NCBI RefSeq assembly: GCF_905120475.1
Contig: NZ_CAJHOE010000002.1
Coordinates: 169,586 to 233,585, forward strand
Length of the DNA stretch: 64,000 nucleotides
From: Campylobacter suis
GTDB taxonomy: Bacteria; Campylobacterota; Campylobacteria; Campylobacterales; Campylobacteraceae
Direction of reading: 5' to 3'
Shown in pieces: positions 38,850 to 46,946 of this stretch (within the stretch, counting starts at the first letter, position 1; every line of letters starts with the position of its first letter). Under the pieces are notes generated by a model, which saw only the letters and a list, made by a program, of their open reading frames with translations, was not told the origin of the DNA and searched no databases. The position numbers and the translations under genes are program-made.

Positions 38850-39058
38850 CAAAACAGCCCCTTACTTGACATATCCGCCATCTCTTTACGCTTTTTGTTT
38901 GTTTTGTCGATGAAGTTTTTAACAAGTGACAATTTATGTGCTGCTATACGCTCACTATTGCCGATTAGATTATTGTTGTCATCTACGGCGCTTATGATAA
39001 ACTCGGCTTCATTGATTAGGTGCAAATGCACGGCTTTTACTTCTCTTGGTATTATCAT
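38849..39058 (-). CDS. hypothetical phage protein
   Basis: 69 residues, beta-alpha pattern (VKAVHLHLINEAEFIISAVDDNNNLIG), ending in a Lys/Met-rich helix. No family recognised. It overlaps its neighbours by 3-4 bases within the replication operon. Confidence 0.55.
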   Translation of the reverse strand: MIIPREVKAVHLHLINEAEFIISAVDDNNNLIGNSERIAAHKLSLVKNFIDKTNKKRKEMADMSSKGLF

Positions 39059-39891
39059 TCTTTAAACTCCACTTCTTCTATTGGTTTTTGATACCCATTT
39101 GGGATTATTACACTCCATGTGTTGCCAGTTGTGCTTAATCTGTCTTTAGAGCAAACCAGTCTTCGTTCGTTTTTAATATCATCGTAGCTTAGATAAAATA
39201 TCATATCGCTATCGTAGACTTGGTCATTACCGCCCTTTAGACTTAGTCTGCCACTTTTTAGGTCACTCTCATTCATTTGGTTTATCAGTATCACAATAAC
39301 GCCAGTTTCACGACATACTCTTGATATTGTGGCACTAATGGTTACATTTTTTGTATATTCGTCGGTTTTTTCTCTAAGCAGTATTTTCATGCGGCTGTCT
39401 ATGGCTATTAGTTTTACATCCATTTGAGCAAGCTTTCTTATTCTGCGCTCTATGCTATCAAGATATGGGTCGTCTTGTATAAGTATCGTGTTGGCTCTAA
39501 AATTTGCACTTGAATATTTAAGCTTGTTGTATAGAACTTTCTCGTACATCTCATAGCTAAAAAATGCAACTTTGTGTTTTTCTCCCATAGATTGAAGTAA
39601 CTGCAAGATAAAATATGTCTTTCCTGCAAAACTAGCTCCTGCTAGGTTGATAAAGCTGCCTTGTGCTAAACCATATCCTGCAAGATTAAAATCAAACCAT
39701 CTAAGCCCTGTTGGTATAAATTTTAAGGCAGGGTTGGCGTCTAGTCTTTTAAAACACTCTTCAAAGCTTTCAAAGTTTGGTTGTGGTTGAGCATTTTCTA
39801 TCTCACTCATCGCTTTTGTGATTTTGTCGTTAAGCTCTTTTAGATAGTCAATTGCCTCAGCTGGTGTTTGTAGGTTTGATGGGATATTCAT
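39055..39891 (-). CDS. DnaB C-terminal-like RecA-fold ATPase (replicative helicase)
   Basis: 278 residues. GLRWFDFNLAGYGLAQGSFINLAGASFAGKTYFIL carries Walker A (GASFAGKT, near residue 85). Walker B is DVKLIAIDSRMKIL near 150, and VIVILINQMNES with LKGGNDQVYDSDMIFYL matches motifs of the DnaB/RadA ATPase core. The DnaB N-terminal domain is missing but appears to be encoded by the adjacent upstream gene (39888-40250). Likely unwinds DNA at the phage origin. Confidence 0.75.
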   Translation of the reverse strand: MNIPSNLQTPAEAIDYLKELNDKITKAMSEIENAQPQPNFESFEECFKRLDANPALKFIPTGLRWFDFNLAGYGLAQGSFINLAGASFAGKTYFILQLLQSMGEKHKVAFFSYEMYEKVLYNKLKYSSANFRANTILIQDDPYLDSIERRIRKLAQMDVKLIAIDSRMKILLREKTDEYTKNVTISATISRVCRETGVIVILINQMNESDLKSGRLSLKGGNDQVYDSDMIFYLSYDDIKNERRLVCSKDRLSTTGNTWSVIIPNGYQKPIEEVEFKE

Positions 39892-40250
39892 AGCTTTAAC
39901 CCTTTTAAGCTATTTAGTGCGCTGTTTGTTTTACAAAGCTGTGTTAGATAGCTATAATAATGCTCAAAGTCCTCAAACAATAGTGGTGTAAGAGAAAATA
40001 TTTCACTTATTTCACGCTCTAAATTTGGCTTGTTTTTTATTATGTCAAGTACTACGACATTAAATCCTCTTGCTGGAAGTTCTTTTACATGCTCGTTGTA
40101 AATTTTTACTAGCTCTTTCCTTGTGCCTGTGAATAACTGCTCGTTTAAATTTGACACCATGGTTGGTATAGTGTTTGAGAAAAAGTTATAAAACACACTG
40201 GCTAATAAGAGCCTCTGTAAGTTCTCATATTCGTATGCTAGCATACTCAT
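39888..40250 (-). CDS. DnaB N-terminal-domain-like protein
   Basis: 120 helical residues. The pattern LQRLLLASVFYN, a run of hydrophobic helices and FTGTRKELVKIYNEHVKE matches the helical N-terminal collar of DnaB (E-x-x-x-L-x-x-hhhh and F-x-x-x-x-H-x-x-I-F). Its stop overlaps the start of the RecA-fold ATPase by 4 bases, suggesting a helicase split into two polypeptides. Similarity is by eye, hence moderate confidence. Confidence 0.5.
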   Translation of the reverse strand: MSMLAYEYENLQRLLLASVFYNFFSNTIPTMVSNLNEQLFTGTRKELVKIYNEHVKELPARGFNVVVLDIIKNKPNLEREISEIFSLTPLLFEDFEHYYSYLTQLCKTNSALNSLKGLKL

Positions 40251-41163
40251 AACTCCTTTGCGTTCTATCTTCGTATCTTGCTGTTGCTGTGTTAAATTGT
40301 CTAATTTCCATTATCCGCTCCAATGTGCCTCCCCTTGCTAGGTAGTTCTTTTCTTCTTGTGTTAGGTTTATGTCGTTGTTTGTATCAGCCTTTGTTTTTA
40401 TTGGACTGCGATAGCCTGAAGACATACACCGCTCAATAGCTTTGTTTACATCCACTCCTTCGTTATGCCATTTACGCCAGTCTCTAAATTTCATATCTAG
40501 CTCCATTGTTGTTGGACGCCAGCCTTTTTCTTGTAGATATTGCATGTAGTCGTCAAAAAACTCAGGGTCTAAAAAGTCAGGTAGATTTACAACTGGAGTG
40601 TTTGGTTTTGTTTGGATTTTAGGTTGCTGATTTTCTTCGCGTGCGTGCGTAAAAGAATTCTCTGATAAATTTTCTGTAGTATTCTCTGTATAGTATGTTG
40701 GTGGGTTTTCCACATCAGGGTTGGTGGAATTTCCACCATAGCATTGGCGGGAATCACACGAACCATTTTGTGCATTTTCCTTGTCTTTTTTTAGCGGGGC
40801 AATGTTATTATTATTGAGTGTACTACGCTCAACTTCATTAGCAAATACAACCATAGTATCATAATATTTCTCCCAATTAATCTCGTAAAAAGTTTTAGCT
40901 GGCAAACCTTCAACGCTAATTGTTAAAAAAGGGCACTCCTTTAATTTCCTCTTTGCACTTTTTAATTCATCAATGCTTAGCATAGTCTCATTTCTAAGCT
41001 CCGCATCGGTTTTAAATATCTTATTTCTTTTTAAAGATGAAAAACAATAAATTATTTGGCTTAATAATAACCCAGCTGTTATTGAGCCAGTATATTTTGC
41101 ATAGAGTGGGTAAAAAGCTATGATTTTAGCGTTTAATTCTCTTAAAAAAGCTTGATTGTTCAT
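40225..41163 (-). CDS. phage replication initiator-like protein
   Basis: 312 residues. The N-terminal winged-helix-like part (AGLLLSQIIYCFSSLKRNKIFKTDAELRNETMLSIDELKSAKRKL) resembles replisome organisers. A low-complexity Asn/Thr-rich linker (about 130-190) follows, then a domain with FFDDYMQYLQEKGWRPTTMELDMKFRDWRKWHNEG, common in phage DnaT-like proteins. Located just before the helicase genes. The linker DNA contains an interrupted palindrome (GGTGGAA-T-TTCCACC near 40725) that could be an origin element. Confidence 0.65.
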   Translation of the reverse strand: MNNQAFLRELNAKIIAFYPLYAKYTGSITAGLLLSQIIYCFSSLKRNKIFKTDAELRNETMLSIDELKSAKRKLKECPFLTISVEGLPAKTFYEINWEKYYDTMVVFANEVERSTLNNNNIAPLKKDKENAQNGSCDSRQCYGGNSTNPDVENPPTYYTENTTENLSENSFTHAREENQQPKIQTKPNTPVVNLPDFLDPEFFDDYMQYLQEKGWRPTTMELDMKFRDWRKWHNEGVDVNKAIERCMSSGYRSPIKTKADTNNDINLTQEEKNYLARGGTLERIMEIRQFNTATARYEDRTQRSYEYASIRI

Positions 41164-41381
41164 ATCGTTTCCTCCATTGGAAGCTTAACTAGTGTGTATT
41201 TATAATCCTTGCCGTATTGAGTCTTAAAGTATTCAACCCTAAATTCCCAGCCGCGCTCTTTAAGCCTGTAAATAATTGCACCAAGTCTTGATATAAAACG
41301 ACTTAGGCATTCATTGCGTGTGATATAACCTTTTTCTTTTAGTGTAGTTTTTACACGGTCAATCTGTGTTTCACTTGCCAT
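41160..41381 (-). CDS. small helix-turn-helix protein
   Basis: 73 residues: TLKEKGYITRNECLSRFISRLGAIIYRLKERGWEFRVEYF is a winged-helix pattern common in phage proteins in front of replication genes. Overlaps the initiator start by 4 bases. An AGGGGAAT ribosome site precedes its ATG. Confidence 0.65.
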   Translation of the reverse strand: MASETQIDRVKTTLKEKGYITRNECLSRFISRLGAIIYRLKERGWEFRVEYFKTQYGKDYKYTLVKLPMEETI

Positions 41382-41477
41382 TTATTCCCCTTTAGGTTAA
41401 ATTTTTAGAAAACCCCACAGAAAGGACGATAACTGCGAGGTTGTGAAAGTAAATTTATTTTCTGCTATAATTCTTTC

Positions 41478-41771
41478 ATGTTTGAAATTTTAAATATCTT
41501 TAAGCCCTTACTCACTAATGAGCAGTTTGCTGTGATATTAGGCTTTATTGTTGGTTGCTGTGCTGGATTTGGTTTTTGCAAATCAATCACTCCAAAGCAA
41601 AAGCCACAACTACAAATTTTAAGGCGCATCTGCATTAGCGATTTTGCAAAAACACCAGTAAATATTTTTTTTGAAGGCTCCAAAATCAAAGCCATAGAGT
41701 GCAACTTTGCCATCAAAGGCAATTGTAAACTCACCGGCAAAAGATGCGCCTTTTTTAAACACTTCACCTAA
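41478..41771 (+). CDS. small Cys-rich membrane protein
   Basis: 97 residues: one hydrophobic helix (about 18-35, VILGFIVGCCAGFGF), then a cytoplasmic Cys-rich end (IECNFAIKGNCKLTGKRC). TATAAT at 41467-41472 is only 5 bases before the ATG, so the mRNA would be leaderless. The gene is convergent with the 33-residue gene at 41764-41865 and divergent from 41160-41381. The minus-strand frame over the same DNA lacks comparable features. Function unknown. Confidence 0.55.
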   Translation: MFEILNIFKPLLTNEQFAVILGFIVGCCAGFGFCKSITPKQKPQLQILRRICISDFAKTPVNIFFEGSKIKAIECNFAIKGNCKLTGKRCAFFKHFT

Positions 41772-41865
41772 GCCACCTAAAAAACAATGTAAATATCGCA
41801 TAAGGCAAAGACCATACAAAAAAGCCGAATGTAAAACCTACGGCAAAAAGCGCATATTCATTCAT
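41764..41865 (-). CDS. 33-residue single-helix membrane peptide
   Basis: MNEYALFAVGFTFGFFV and on: one hydrophobic helix with aromatic residues. GGGGTGAG ribosome site 4 bases upstream, ATG overlapping the stop of the preceding gene (ATGA). Third gene of a leftward early operon starting at 42211. Confidence 0.5.
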   Translation of the reverse strand: MNEYALFAVGFTFGFFVWSLPYAIFTLFFRWLR

Positions 41866-41999
41866 CTCTCACCCCTTTCATACTCTCTAAGCTCTTGATA
41901 GATGTAGTATGCAAGCACGCAAGCACCAGTTATGCAAAACGCTAGCACTACGGCAAAGAAGCCTATGATTATGCTAATTATCAAGCTTAGGAGTTGCAT
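41862..41999 (-). CDS. 45-residue small membrane protein
   Basis: Starts MQLLSLIISIIIGFFAVVL, a long N-terminal membrane helix including a Cys pair, then a charged end (QELREYERGER). Overlaps the upstream 74-residue gene by 13 bases and the downstream peptide by 3. Probably translated as part of one early transcript. Function unknown. Confidence 0.5.
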   Translation of the reverse strand: MQLLSLIISIIIGFFAVVLAFCITGACVLAYYIYQELREYERGER

Positions 42000-42211
42000 T
42001 TTTGGGCTTTTTCTTGTAAATATGGTTTAATTTCTAGTCCCCATTTATCTATCGGGTGTTTTACCGCCCTATTTTGGGCTAATAGTAATTGTATATACCT
42101 AGCGGGTTTTTTATCGCTACTCCCAGCTAAATACACATTTACCGAACTATCCTTTAAACCAAATTTTTTAAGCTCGTTGGCTAATTTTTGTCTATAATCT
42201 AACTTTTTCAT
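41987..42211 (-). CDS. first gene of leftward early operon, small unknown protein
   Basis: 74 residues, basic (LDYRQKLANELKKFGLKDSSVNVYLAGSSDKKPARYIQLLL). It is transcribed divergently from the CI repressor, in the place of a Cro-type regulator. A helix-turn-helix is not obvious, so Cro identity is not claimed. Confidence 0.55.
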   Translation of the reverse strand: MKKLDYRQKLANELKKFGLKDSSVNVYLAGSSDKKPARYIQLLLAQNRAVKHPIDKWGLEIKPYLQEKAQKCNS

Positions 42212-42316
42212 AACTAAATATTACTATTAGTTTATTTAAATCTTACTTAATGTAATTTGATTTTTTTAAAAATATGCTATAAAATATTACAAAAAGTAAT
42301 TTTAGGGGGTATAAAA
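42212..42316. promoter_or_regulatory. phage control region with CI operators
   Basis: Divergent promoter region. Palindromes of form TTAC-N5-GTAA occur at 42243-42255 (TTACTTAATGTAA) and 42287-42299 (TTACAAAAAGTAA), with a weaker one at 42221-42233. A CTATAAAAT box near 42278-42286 could serve cI. The same 13-bp pattern recurs at 46468-46480, so it is the likely CI operator consensus. Confidence 0.65.
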
Positions 42317-42991
42317 ATGAAAACTTTTGCAACAAAACTCAAAGAACTTATCGACGCCAAAGAGGGGTTAGATACCGTAAAGCTAGCAAATATTTTAGGC
42401 GTTAGTCAATCAGCTGTTAGTCAGTGGCAACTAGGGCAAAAAGGTGTTTCAAAAACAAATATTGCCAAAGTCGCAAATTTTTTTAATGTTCCTATTGAAT
42501 ATTTGATAAATGATAATATTATGGAATTAAAAAATTTGACAAATAAGCAAGAACTAAAAAACAATGACAACACCATATATGTGCCATTTTTTAAAAATGG
42601 CTTAGTTTCTGCTGGTTTTGGTAATGAAAATGACGACATGGGCGATTATGACTTATTGCCTTTTAAACCAGAGGATTTACGCCTAATGTTTAATGTTAGC
42701 CCCCGTGCTAAAATTGGCATAATCCCATGCCTTGGTAACTCAATGGAGCCAACTATACACGAAAGCGATCTAATCGTTTTTTGTAATGATGGCGAACAAA
42801 TAGTAGAAGGGGCTGTTTATATTTGTAGGTATGATGGCGAACTATTTGTAAAGCGACTAAAAAAACGCCCATTTCTTGCATTGATTAGCGACAACAAGGA
42901 TTATGAGCCAATACCAATAGCCGAAGATTTGGATGTGCAAATTATAGGGCGTGTTGTTGGGTCATATAGTATAAACTCAAAAAGGTTATAA
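42317..42991 (+). CDS. cI: LexA/CI-type phage repressor with S24 self-cleavage domain
   Basis: 224 residues from the ATG at 42317 (AGGGGG ribosome site). The XRE helix-turn-helix is at about 20-45 (VKLANILGVSQSAVSQWQLG). The self-cleavage bond Ala99-Gly100 is in GLVSAGFGN. Catalytic Ser142 (GNSMEPT) and Lys179 (FVKRLKK) complete the dyad. Maintains lysogeny and should be inactivated by RecA after DNA damage. A longer start at 42257 has no ribosome site. Confidence 0.9.
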   Translation: MKTFATKLKELIDAKEGLDTVKLANILGVSQSAVSQWQLGQKGVSKTNIAKVANFFNVPIEYLINDNIMELKNLTNKQELKNNDNTIYVPFFKNGLVSAGFGNENDDMGDYDLLPFKPEDLRLMFNVSPRAKIGIIPCLGNSMEPTIHESDLIVFCNDGEQIVEGAVYICRYDGELFVKRLKKRPFLALISDNKDYEPIPIAEDLDVQIIGRVVGSYSINSKRL

Positions 42992-43161
42992 AATTTTTGA
43001 GCAAAGTTGTAAGCATAAACAAACTTCGTTTAAACAATCGCAAAGCAAGACTTAGAGCTGTTGGTAGGGGGTAGATGTGAATGTAAAGTTTTTTTCGTAA
43101 GAAAAATATATGATGTTGAAATAAATAATTTTTCATTAATAATAAAAAATTAGGGTAACAC

Positions 43162-44844
43162 ATGGAACAAGAAAATAAAATTTTTATAGAAAAAATTGAA
43201 ATTAAGGACTTTAGAGCTTTTTCTGGAATAACTCAAGAAGGTGAATCAAAAATATACTCAATAGAACTTGGTGAGCATATAACTTGCATCTCTGGACATA
43301 ATGGAATAGGCAAATCAACTATTTTAGCTATGCTTAGCAACTGTGGAGAACTTAAAAAACAAGCTGGTATTCTTCTAAATGGTGATAAATTTACCGGAGA
43401 ATACAGCTCTATTGTAAAATATGATAAGGATTATGACACCTCTGGTGAAAAATGTAGCATACACTTTCATGCCCCAGATAGTATATTGGATTCATATGAA
43501 CTTAAATACCCAAAAATACTTGATTTTAGGGCGGCTGTTCAAGGAGGAAATAGGTATAGATTGTTACCAAAAAAGACAGATGAACGCTTTACGGAAAGTA
43601 AAATAGAATGGCCAACATATTACTTAGGTCTTTCTAGACTATACCCAGTAGGTGAATCTGATGATGTAAATGTGAGCGAAATAAAAGTAGACGCCGAAAT
43701 AAAAGATGAAATGTTTCAAGCTTATACTAGTATTTTAAGTTCAGATATTGAAAAAATAAACCCAAGCTTTATTAACCCATCTGATGCCAAAAAGAAAAAA
43801 GGCGTTGGGATAAAAACGGATAAGTACGGAGCACTATCAAATTCATCAGGGCAAGATAATTTGGGGCAAATTTTAATGGCTGTATTTTCATTTAAAAACC
43901 TTAAAAATACACTTGAAAAAAAAGAAAATAATCTTTATTATGGAGGTATTCTCCTTATAGATGAGATAGATGCAACATTGCACCCAGCAGCCCAAAATAA
44001 ATTGTTCGATTTTTTATACAAAAAAGCAAAAGAGATAGGGCTTCAGATAGTTTTTACTACGCATAGTTTAAGTTTACTGGACCATATAATAAAAAGAGGA
44101 ACTTTAAATGACAAAAACACATCTTTAGTTGTCCAGTATTTAACAAATGCTAGAAAAGATATAGAAATTCTAAAAAATCCAACCATTGAGCAAATAGAAC
44201 GCGATTTATTGATATTAAGCGGAAAAACGAAAGAAAAAATAAAAATTAATGTTTTAACAGAAGATGAAGTTGGAAGATGGTTTTTAGAAAAAATTATTGA
44301 ATCCTATAACTTGAATGTAGAATTAAATTTTTTAGATTGCACTTTTGGTTGCGGAGAGATAGCAAAGCTAATTAATAGTAGTCAAATTTTTAATAATTTT
44401 TTGGTGATTTTAGACCCAGATGTATCAAATGGGAAAAGCAAACAGGATGTTGAAAATAATCTTAAAAAAAGTAAAGGATACTGGAAACTAGAAGAACCTA
44501 CAAAAGAAAAAACAAGATGTATTTTTTATCTTCCGGGTGAAAAACCAGTAGAATCTATTATGTGGGAATATGTATATTCTAGCCCAAAAGAGCATGATAT
44601 GTATTTTGATGAAAGCTTGGAGTCGCATGGTATTAGAAAAAGAAATCTTCTCGAAATGCCTAGCTCAATGGATATGAGTGTTTTAGAAAATCAAAAAAAG
44701 TGGTTTTATGACAATCAATACATACTGGATATTATAGTAAAATATTGGATAGAGGATAATAAAAATATTGCAGATGCTTTTGTATCCAATTTTAAGTTTG
44801 AATACAATAAAATAGCCGAAAAAGTTAGAATTGATAAAATATAG
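43162..44844 (+). CDS. OLD-type ATPase with C-terminal TOPRIM-like nuclease region
   Basis: 560 residues. SMC/ABC-like ATPase: Walker A GHNGIGKST at 45-53, signature-like SSGQDNLGQIL near 230, Walker B ILLIDEIDATLHP near 263, H-loop FTTHSLSLLDH near 295. The C-terminal part has INVLTEDEVGRWFLEKI near 361 and FLVILDPDVSNGKS near 415, an E and DxD arrangement as in TOPRIM domains of OLD/Gabija GajA. It is followed 8 bases later by a Dam methylase. Placement next to cI suggests expression in the lysogen and an anti-phage role, which is inference. Confidence 0.75.
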   Translation: MEQENKIFIEKIEIKDFRAFSGITQEGESKIYSIELGEHITCISGHNGIGKSTILAMLSNCGELKKQAGILLNGDKFTGEYSSIVKYDKDYDTSGEKCSIHFHAPDSILDSYELKYPKILDFRAAVQGGNRYRLLPKKTDERFTESKIEWPTYYLGLSRLYPVGESDDVNVSEIKVDAEIKDEMFQAYTSILSSDIEKINPSFINPSDAKKKKGVGIKTDKYGALSNSSGQDNLGQILMAVFSFKNLKNTLEKKENNLYYGGILLIDEIDATLHPAAQNKLFDFLYKKAKEIGLQIVFTTHSLSLLDHIIKRGTLNDKNTSLVVQYLTNARKDIEILKNPTIEQIERDLLILSGKTKEKIKINVLTEDEVGRWFLEKIIESYNLNVELNFLDCTFGCGEIAKLINSSQIFNNFLVILDPDVSNGKSKQDVENNLKKSKGYWKLEEPTKEKTRCIFYLPGEKPVESIMWEYVYSSPKEHDMYFDESLESHGIRKRNLLEMPSSMDMSVLENQKKWFYDNQYILDIIVKYWIEDNKNIADAFVSNFKFEYNKIAEKVRIDKI

Positions 44845-44852
44845 GAGTTTTT

Positions 44853-45725
44853 TTGGCATATTTATCACCGCTTCGCTACCCAGGAGGAAAAAGCAAGCTT
44901 ACCGATTTTGTATACAATACAATCAAAATAAATAACATAAAAAATCCTATTTATTGTGAGCCGTTTTGCGGTGGTTCTGGCGTGGCCATAAATTTGTTGT
45001 TAAAAAATAAAGTTGATAAAATCATTCTAAATGATTATGATATTGCTATTTATTCGTTTTGGAAAGCTGTTTTAGATGACACAAAAAAACTTGGCCAAAA
45101 AATTATATCAACGCCAATAACCATTCAAGAAAGAGAAAAACAAAAACAAATTTATAAAGAGCTATCAAGTAAAAAAGAGTATAGTATAGACCTTGCCTTT
45201 GCAACATTATTTTTAAATAGAACAAGTATATCCGGCATTATAAAAGGAGGTGTTATAGGTGGCAAAGAACAAAAGGGTAAATATAAAATTGATGCTAGAT
45301 TTAATAAAGAAAAGGTTTTAGAAAAAATTAATAACATCTCTAATTTAAAAGAAAAAATAGAATTGTTTAATATTGATTGTAATGCATTTATAGATGTATA
45401 CCTAAAAAATCATGTCAATAAAAATAGCTTATTTATCTTTTTTGACCCGCCATATTACAAGCAAGGTAAAAACTTATATACTAACTTTTTTAATCATGAA
45501 GACCACCAAATTTTAGGTACGGCCATAAAAAAATTAGATGATTTATTATGGATATTAACATATGATAATGCGCCAGAAATTTATAACATATATAAAGATT
45601 ATAGCCCCAAAAAATACAAGCTTCAATATTCGGCCAAAAACAAAATAAAAGAAACAGAGCTATTTTTTAGTAGCTCAAAAACAAAAATACAATCATTTTT
45701 GGGTGTAGATTTTGAAGCCTTATAG
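44853..45725 (+). CDS. dam: D12-class N6-adenine DNA methyltransferase (Dam-like)
   Basis: 290 residues. SPLRYPGGKSKL at the N-terminus (SAM binding, D12 class), CEPFCGGSGVAINLL near 38 and catalytic FFDPPYYKQGKNLY near 198. Starts with TTG after AGGAG. It could protect DNA from the neighbouring OLD-type nuclease or mark phage DNA. The target sequence is not deducible, though GATC is usual for this class. Confidence 0.88.
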   Translation: MAYLSPLRYPGGKSKLTDFVYNTIKINNIKNPIYCEPFCGGSGVAINLLLKNKVDKIILNDYDIAIYSFWKAVLDDTKKLGQKIISTPITIQEREKQKQIYKELSSKKEYSIDLAFATLFLNRTSISGIIKGGVIGGKEQKGKYKIDARFNKEKVLEKINNISNLKEKIELFNIDCNAFIDVYLKNHVNKNSLFIFFDPPYYKQGKNLYTNFFNHEDHQILGTAIKKLDDLLWILTYDNAPEIYNIYKDYSPKKYKLQYSAKNKIKETELFFSSSKTKIQSFLGVDFEAL

Positions 45726-46164
45726 TTTATTTATTTTACTACCATCATTATTATTTGCGCTCTCTGGCAAAGTCATCAAGGTATCAGATGGCGATACTGT
45801 AACTATCCTAGATAACTCATACACTCAACACAGAATAAGATTAAACGGCATAGACGCACCAGAGAAAAAGCAGGCTTACGGCAACAAGGCAAGATTATTT
45901 TTATCCGATATGATAGCAGGGCAAATGGTATCCGTGCAAGAGCATAAAAAAGACAGATACGGAAGAATAGTAGGAACAATCTATTTTAATAACTATGATA
46001 TTAATGAGCAAATGGTTTTAAACGGTTATGCGTGGGCGTATGTAAAATATGACAAAAAATATAAGCTTCATGAAATACAAGCAAAAAAGCAAGGCTTAGG
46101 GCTTTGGCAAGACAAAAACCCTATACCGCCTTGGGAATTTAGGAAGTTAAAAATAAAAAGATAG
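45712..46164 (+). CDS. secreted thermonuclease-family (SNase-like) nuclease
   Basis: 150 residues, TTG start inside the end of dam, N-terminal signal peptide (SLFILLPSLLFALSG). The SNase core has KVSDGDTVTI, RIRLNGIDAPE (catalytic Arg and Glu) and KKDRYGRIVG (second Arg), then NGYAWAYVKY. Likely exported to the periplasm, where it could degrade incoming DNA. Convergent with the Excalibur gene. Confidence 0.88.
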   Translation: MKPYSLFILLPSLLFALSGKVIKVSDGDTVTILDNSYTQHRIRLNGIDAPEKKQAYGNKARLFLSDMIAGQMVSVQEHKKDRYGRIVGTIYFNNYDINEQMVLNGYAWAYVKYDKKYKLHEIQAKKQGLGLWQDKNPIPPWEFRKLKIKR

Positions 46165-46166
46165 TT

Positions 46167-46376
46167 TTACTTTCGTTTTTTCTTTTTTCCGCAAACATTT
46201 TCACAAGGCACGCCATCCCCATCTCGGTCAAATTTATCCATGCCACAATTATTAAGGTAATACATTGCTTCTTTACAGCTTTTCATCTCTTTACAATAGC
46301 GCTTTGAGCAATCAAACTCTTTTTCAGCACTAAAACCAAAAGCTACAAGACTTATAAATAAGATTAGTATTTTCAT
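46167..46376 (-). CDS. Excalibur calcium-binding domain protein
   Basis: 69 residues with a signal peptide (ILILFISLVAFGFSA), then FDCSKRYCKEMKSCKEAMYYL and DRDGDGVPCENVC, the DxDxDGxxCE Excalibur motif. Six Cys suggest disulfides in the periplasm. Excalibur domains often occur with thermonucleases, and here the two genes are adjacent and convergent. Confidence 0.85.
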   Translation of the reverse strand: MKILILFISLVAFGFSAEKEFDCSKRYCKEMKSCKEAMYYLNNCGMDKFDRDGDGVPCENVCGKKKKRK

Positions 46377-46433
46377 AGTATATCCTTTTAAAAATTATAG
46401 CACAAATTTTTTATAAATAAAAATTACTTTTTA

Positions 46434-46480
46434 TTACTTTTAGTATAACTTTAAGTAAGTTTTAATCTTACATTTGGTAA
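46434..46480. promoter_or_regulatory. distal CI-type operators before the structured RNA
   Basis: TTACATTTGGTAA (46468-46480) matches the TTAC-N5-GTAA pattern of the cI control region exactly. TTACTTTTAGTAT (46434-46446) differs by one base in the inner tetranucleotide. They lie just upstream of a GC-richer structured segment, so that transcript would be silenced in the lysogen. Confidence 0.5.
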
Positions 46481-46483
46481 TAT

Positions 46484-46647
46484 TTCACTATCCAACCAAG
46501 GATAGGCTTCATAGCTGAGAAGCTTTGACCGAGTGAGCCTGTATCGAGTTGATACTTAATCACGCTTTAATCGGAAGCGCACTGTGGAAGCGATATTGCC
46601 ACAGCTAACGCCAGCGAGCTTTTAGGATAGTTTTTAGGCTCGTTTTT
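46484..46647 (+). ncRNA. candidate structured phage RNA with terminator
   Basis: About 160 bases without a plausible ORF but with stacked hairpins: CTATCC/GGATAG (46488-46505), GCTTC/GAAGC (46506-46523), GTATC/GATAC (46541-46555), CTGTGG/CCACAG (46582-46604) enclosed by GCG/CGC, and a terminator CGAGC/GCTCG (46615-46642) followed by TTTTT. A second GGATAG copy at 46625-46630 can compete for CTATCC, which permits switching. Base composition is richer in G/C than the flanks. Operators lie immediately upstream. I do not recognise a known RNA family. Confidence 0.5.
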
Positions 46648-46712
46648 AAATTTCTGCTAAAAAGACTAAAATTTTATGTAAAGTGATATAAAGTCATTAT
46701 AAAGGATACACA

Positions 46713-46946
46713 ATGAAAACACAAAAAGAATTTACTATAAAGGCTGGGACTATTATAAGTATAAAAGGGTTGCCATTTAGATTAGAACAAGATGTCAGGG
46801 TGTCTGGAACAAATGCAAATTATAAATTAGCTCTTAGCCAGTCAGAGCATTCCTTATTAAGCCCCTGCCAAGCCGCTAAAGATGTAGCAACTTCAAGCAC
46901 GACCAGCTTGTCATTACCATCTAAAGCAGAGGATAGATATTCTTGA
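46713..46946 (+). CDS. small phage protein, C-terminal part doubtful
   Basis: 77 residues with an AAAGGAT ribosome site. The first 40 residues (FTIKAGTIISIKGLPFRLEQ) read like a real small beta protein. The remainder, Ser/Ala-rich, overlaps antisense the well-conserved end of the SinR-like gene at 46820-47091 and may be only a readthrough shadow. No function known. Confidence 0.5.
   Translation: MKTQKEFTIKAGTIISIKGLPFRLEQDVRVSGTNANYKLALSQSEHSLLSPCQAAKDVATSSTTSLSLPSKAEDRYS

Noticed and set aside
41465..41819. Minus-strand frames overlapping the Cys-rich small gene at 41478
   Set aside because: No ribosome site and no plausible protein pattern. The plus-strand frame has a membrane helix plus a Cys motif and a promoter box.
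42992..43161. Gap between cI and the OLD-type gene as an RNA or small gene
   Set aside because: Short A/T-rich stretch with a weak TTTTTTTC/GAAAAA pairing. Short ATG frames end at once. Only a promoter for the next gene is likely.
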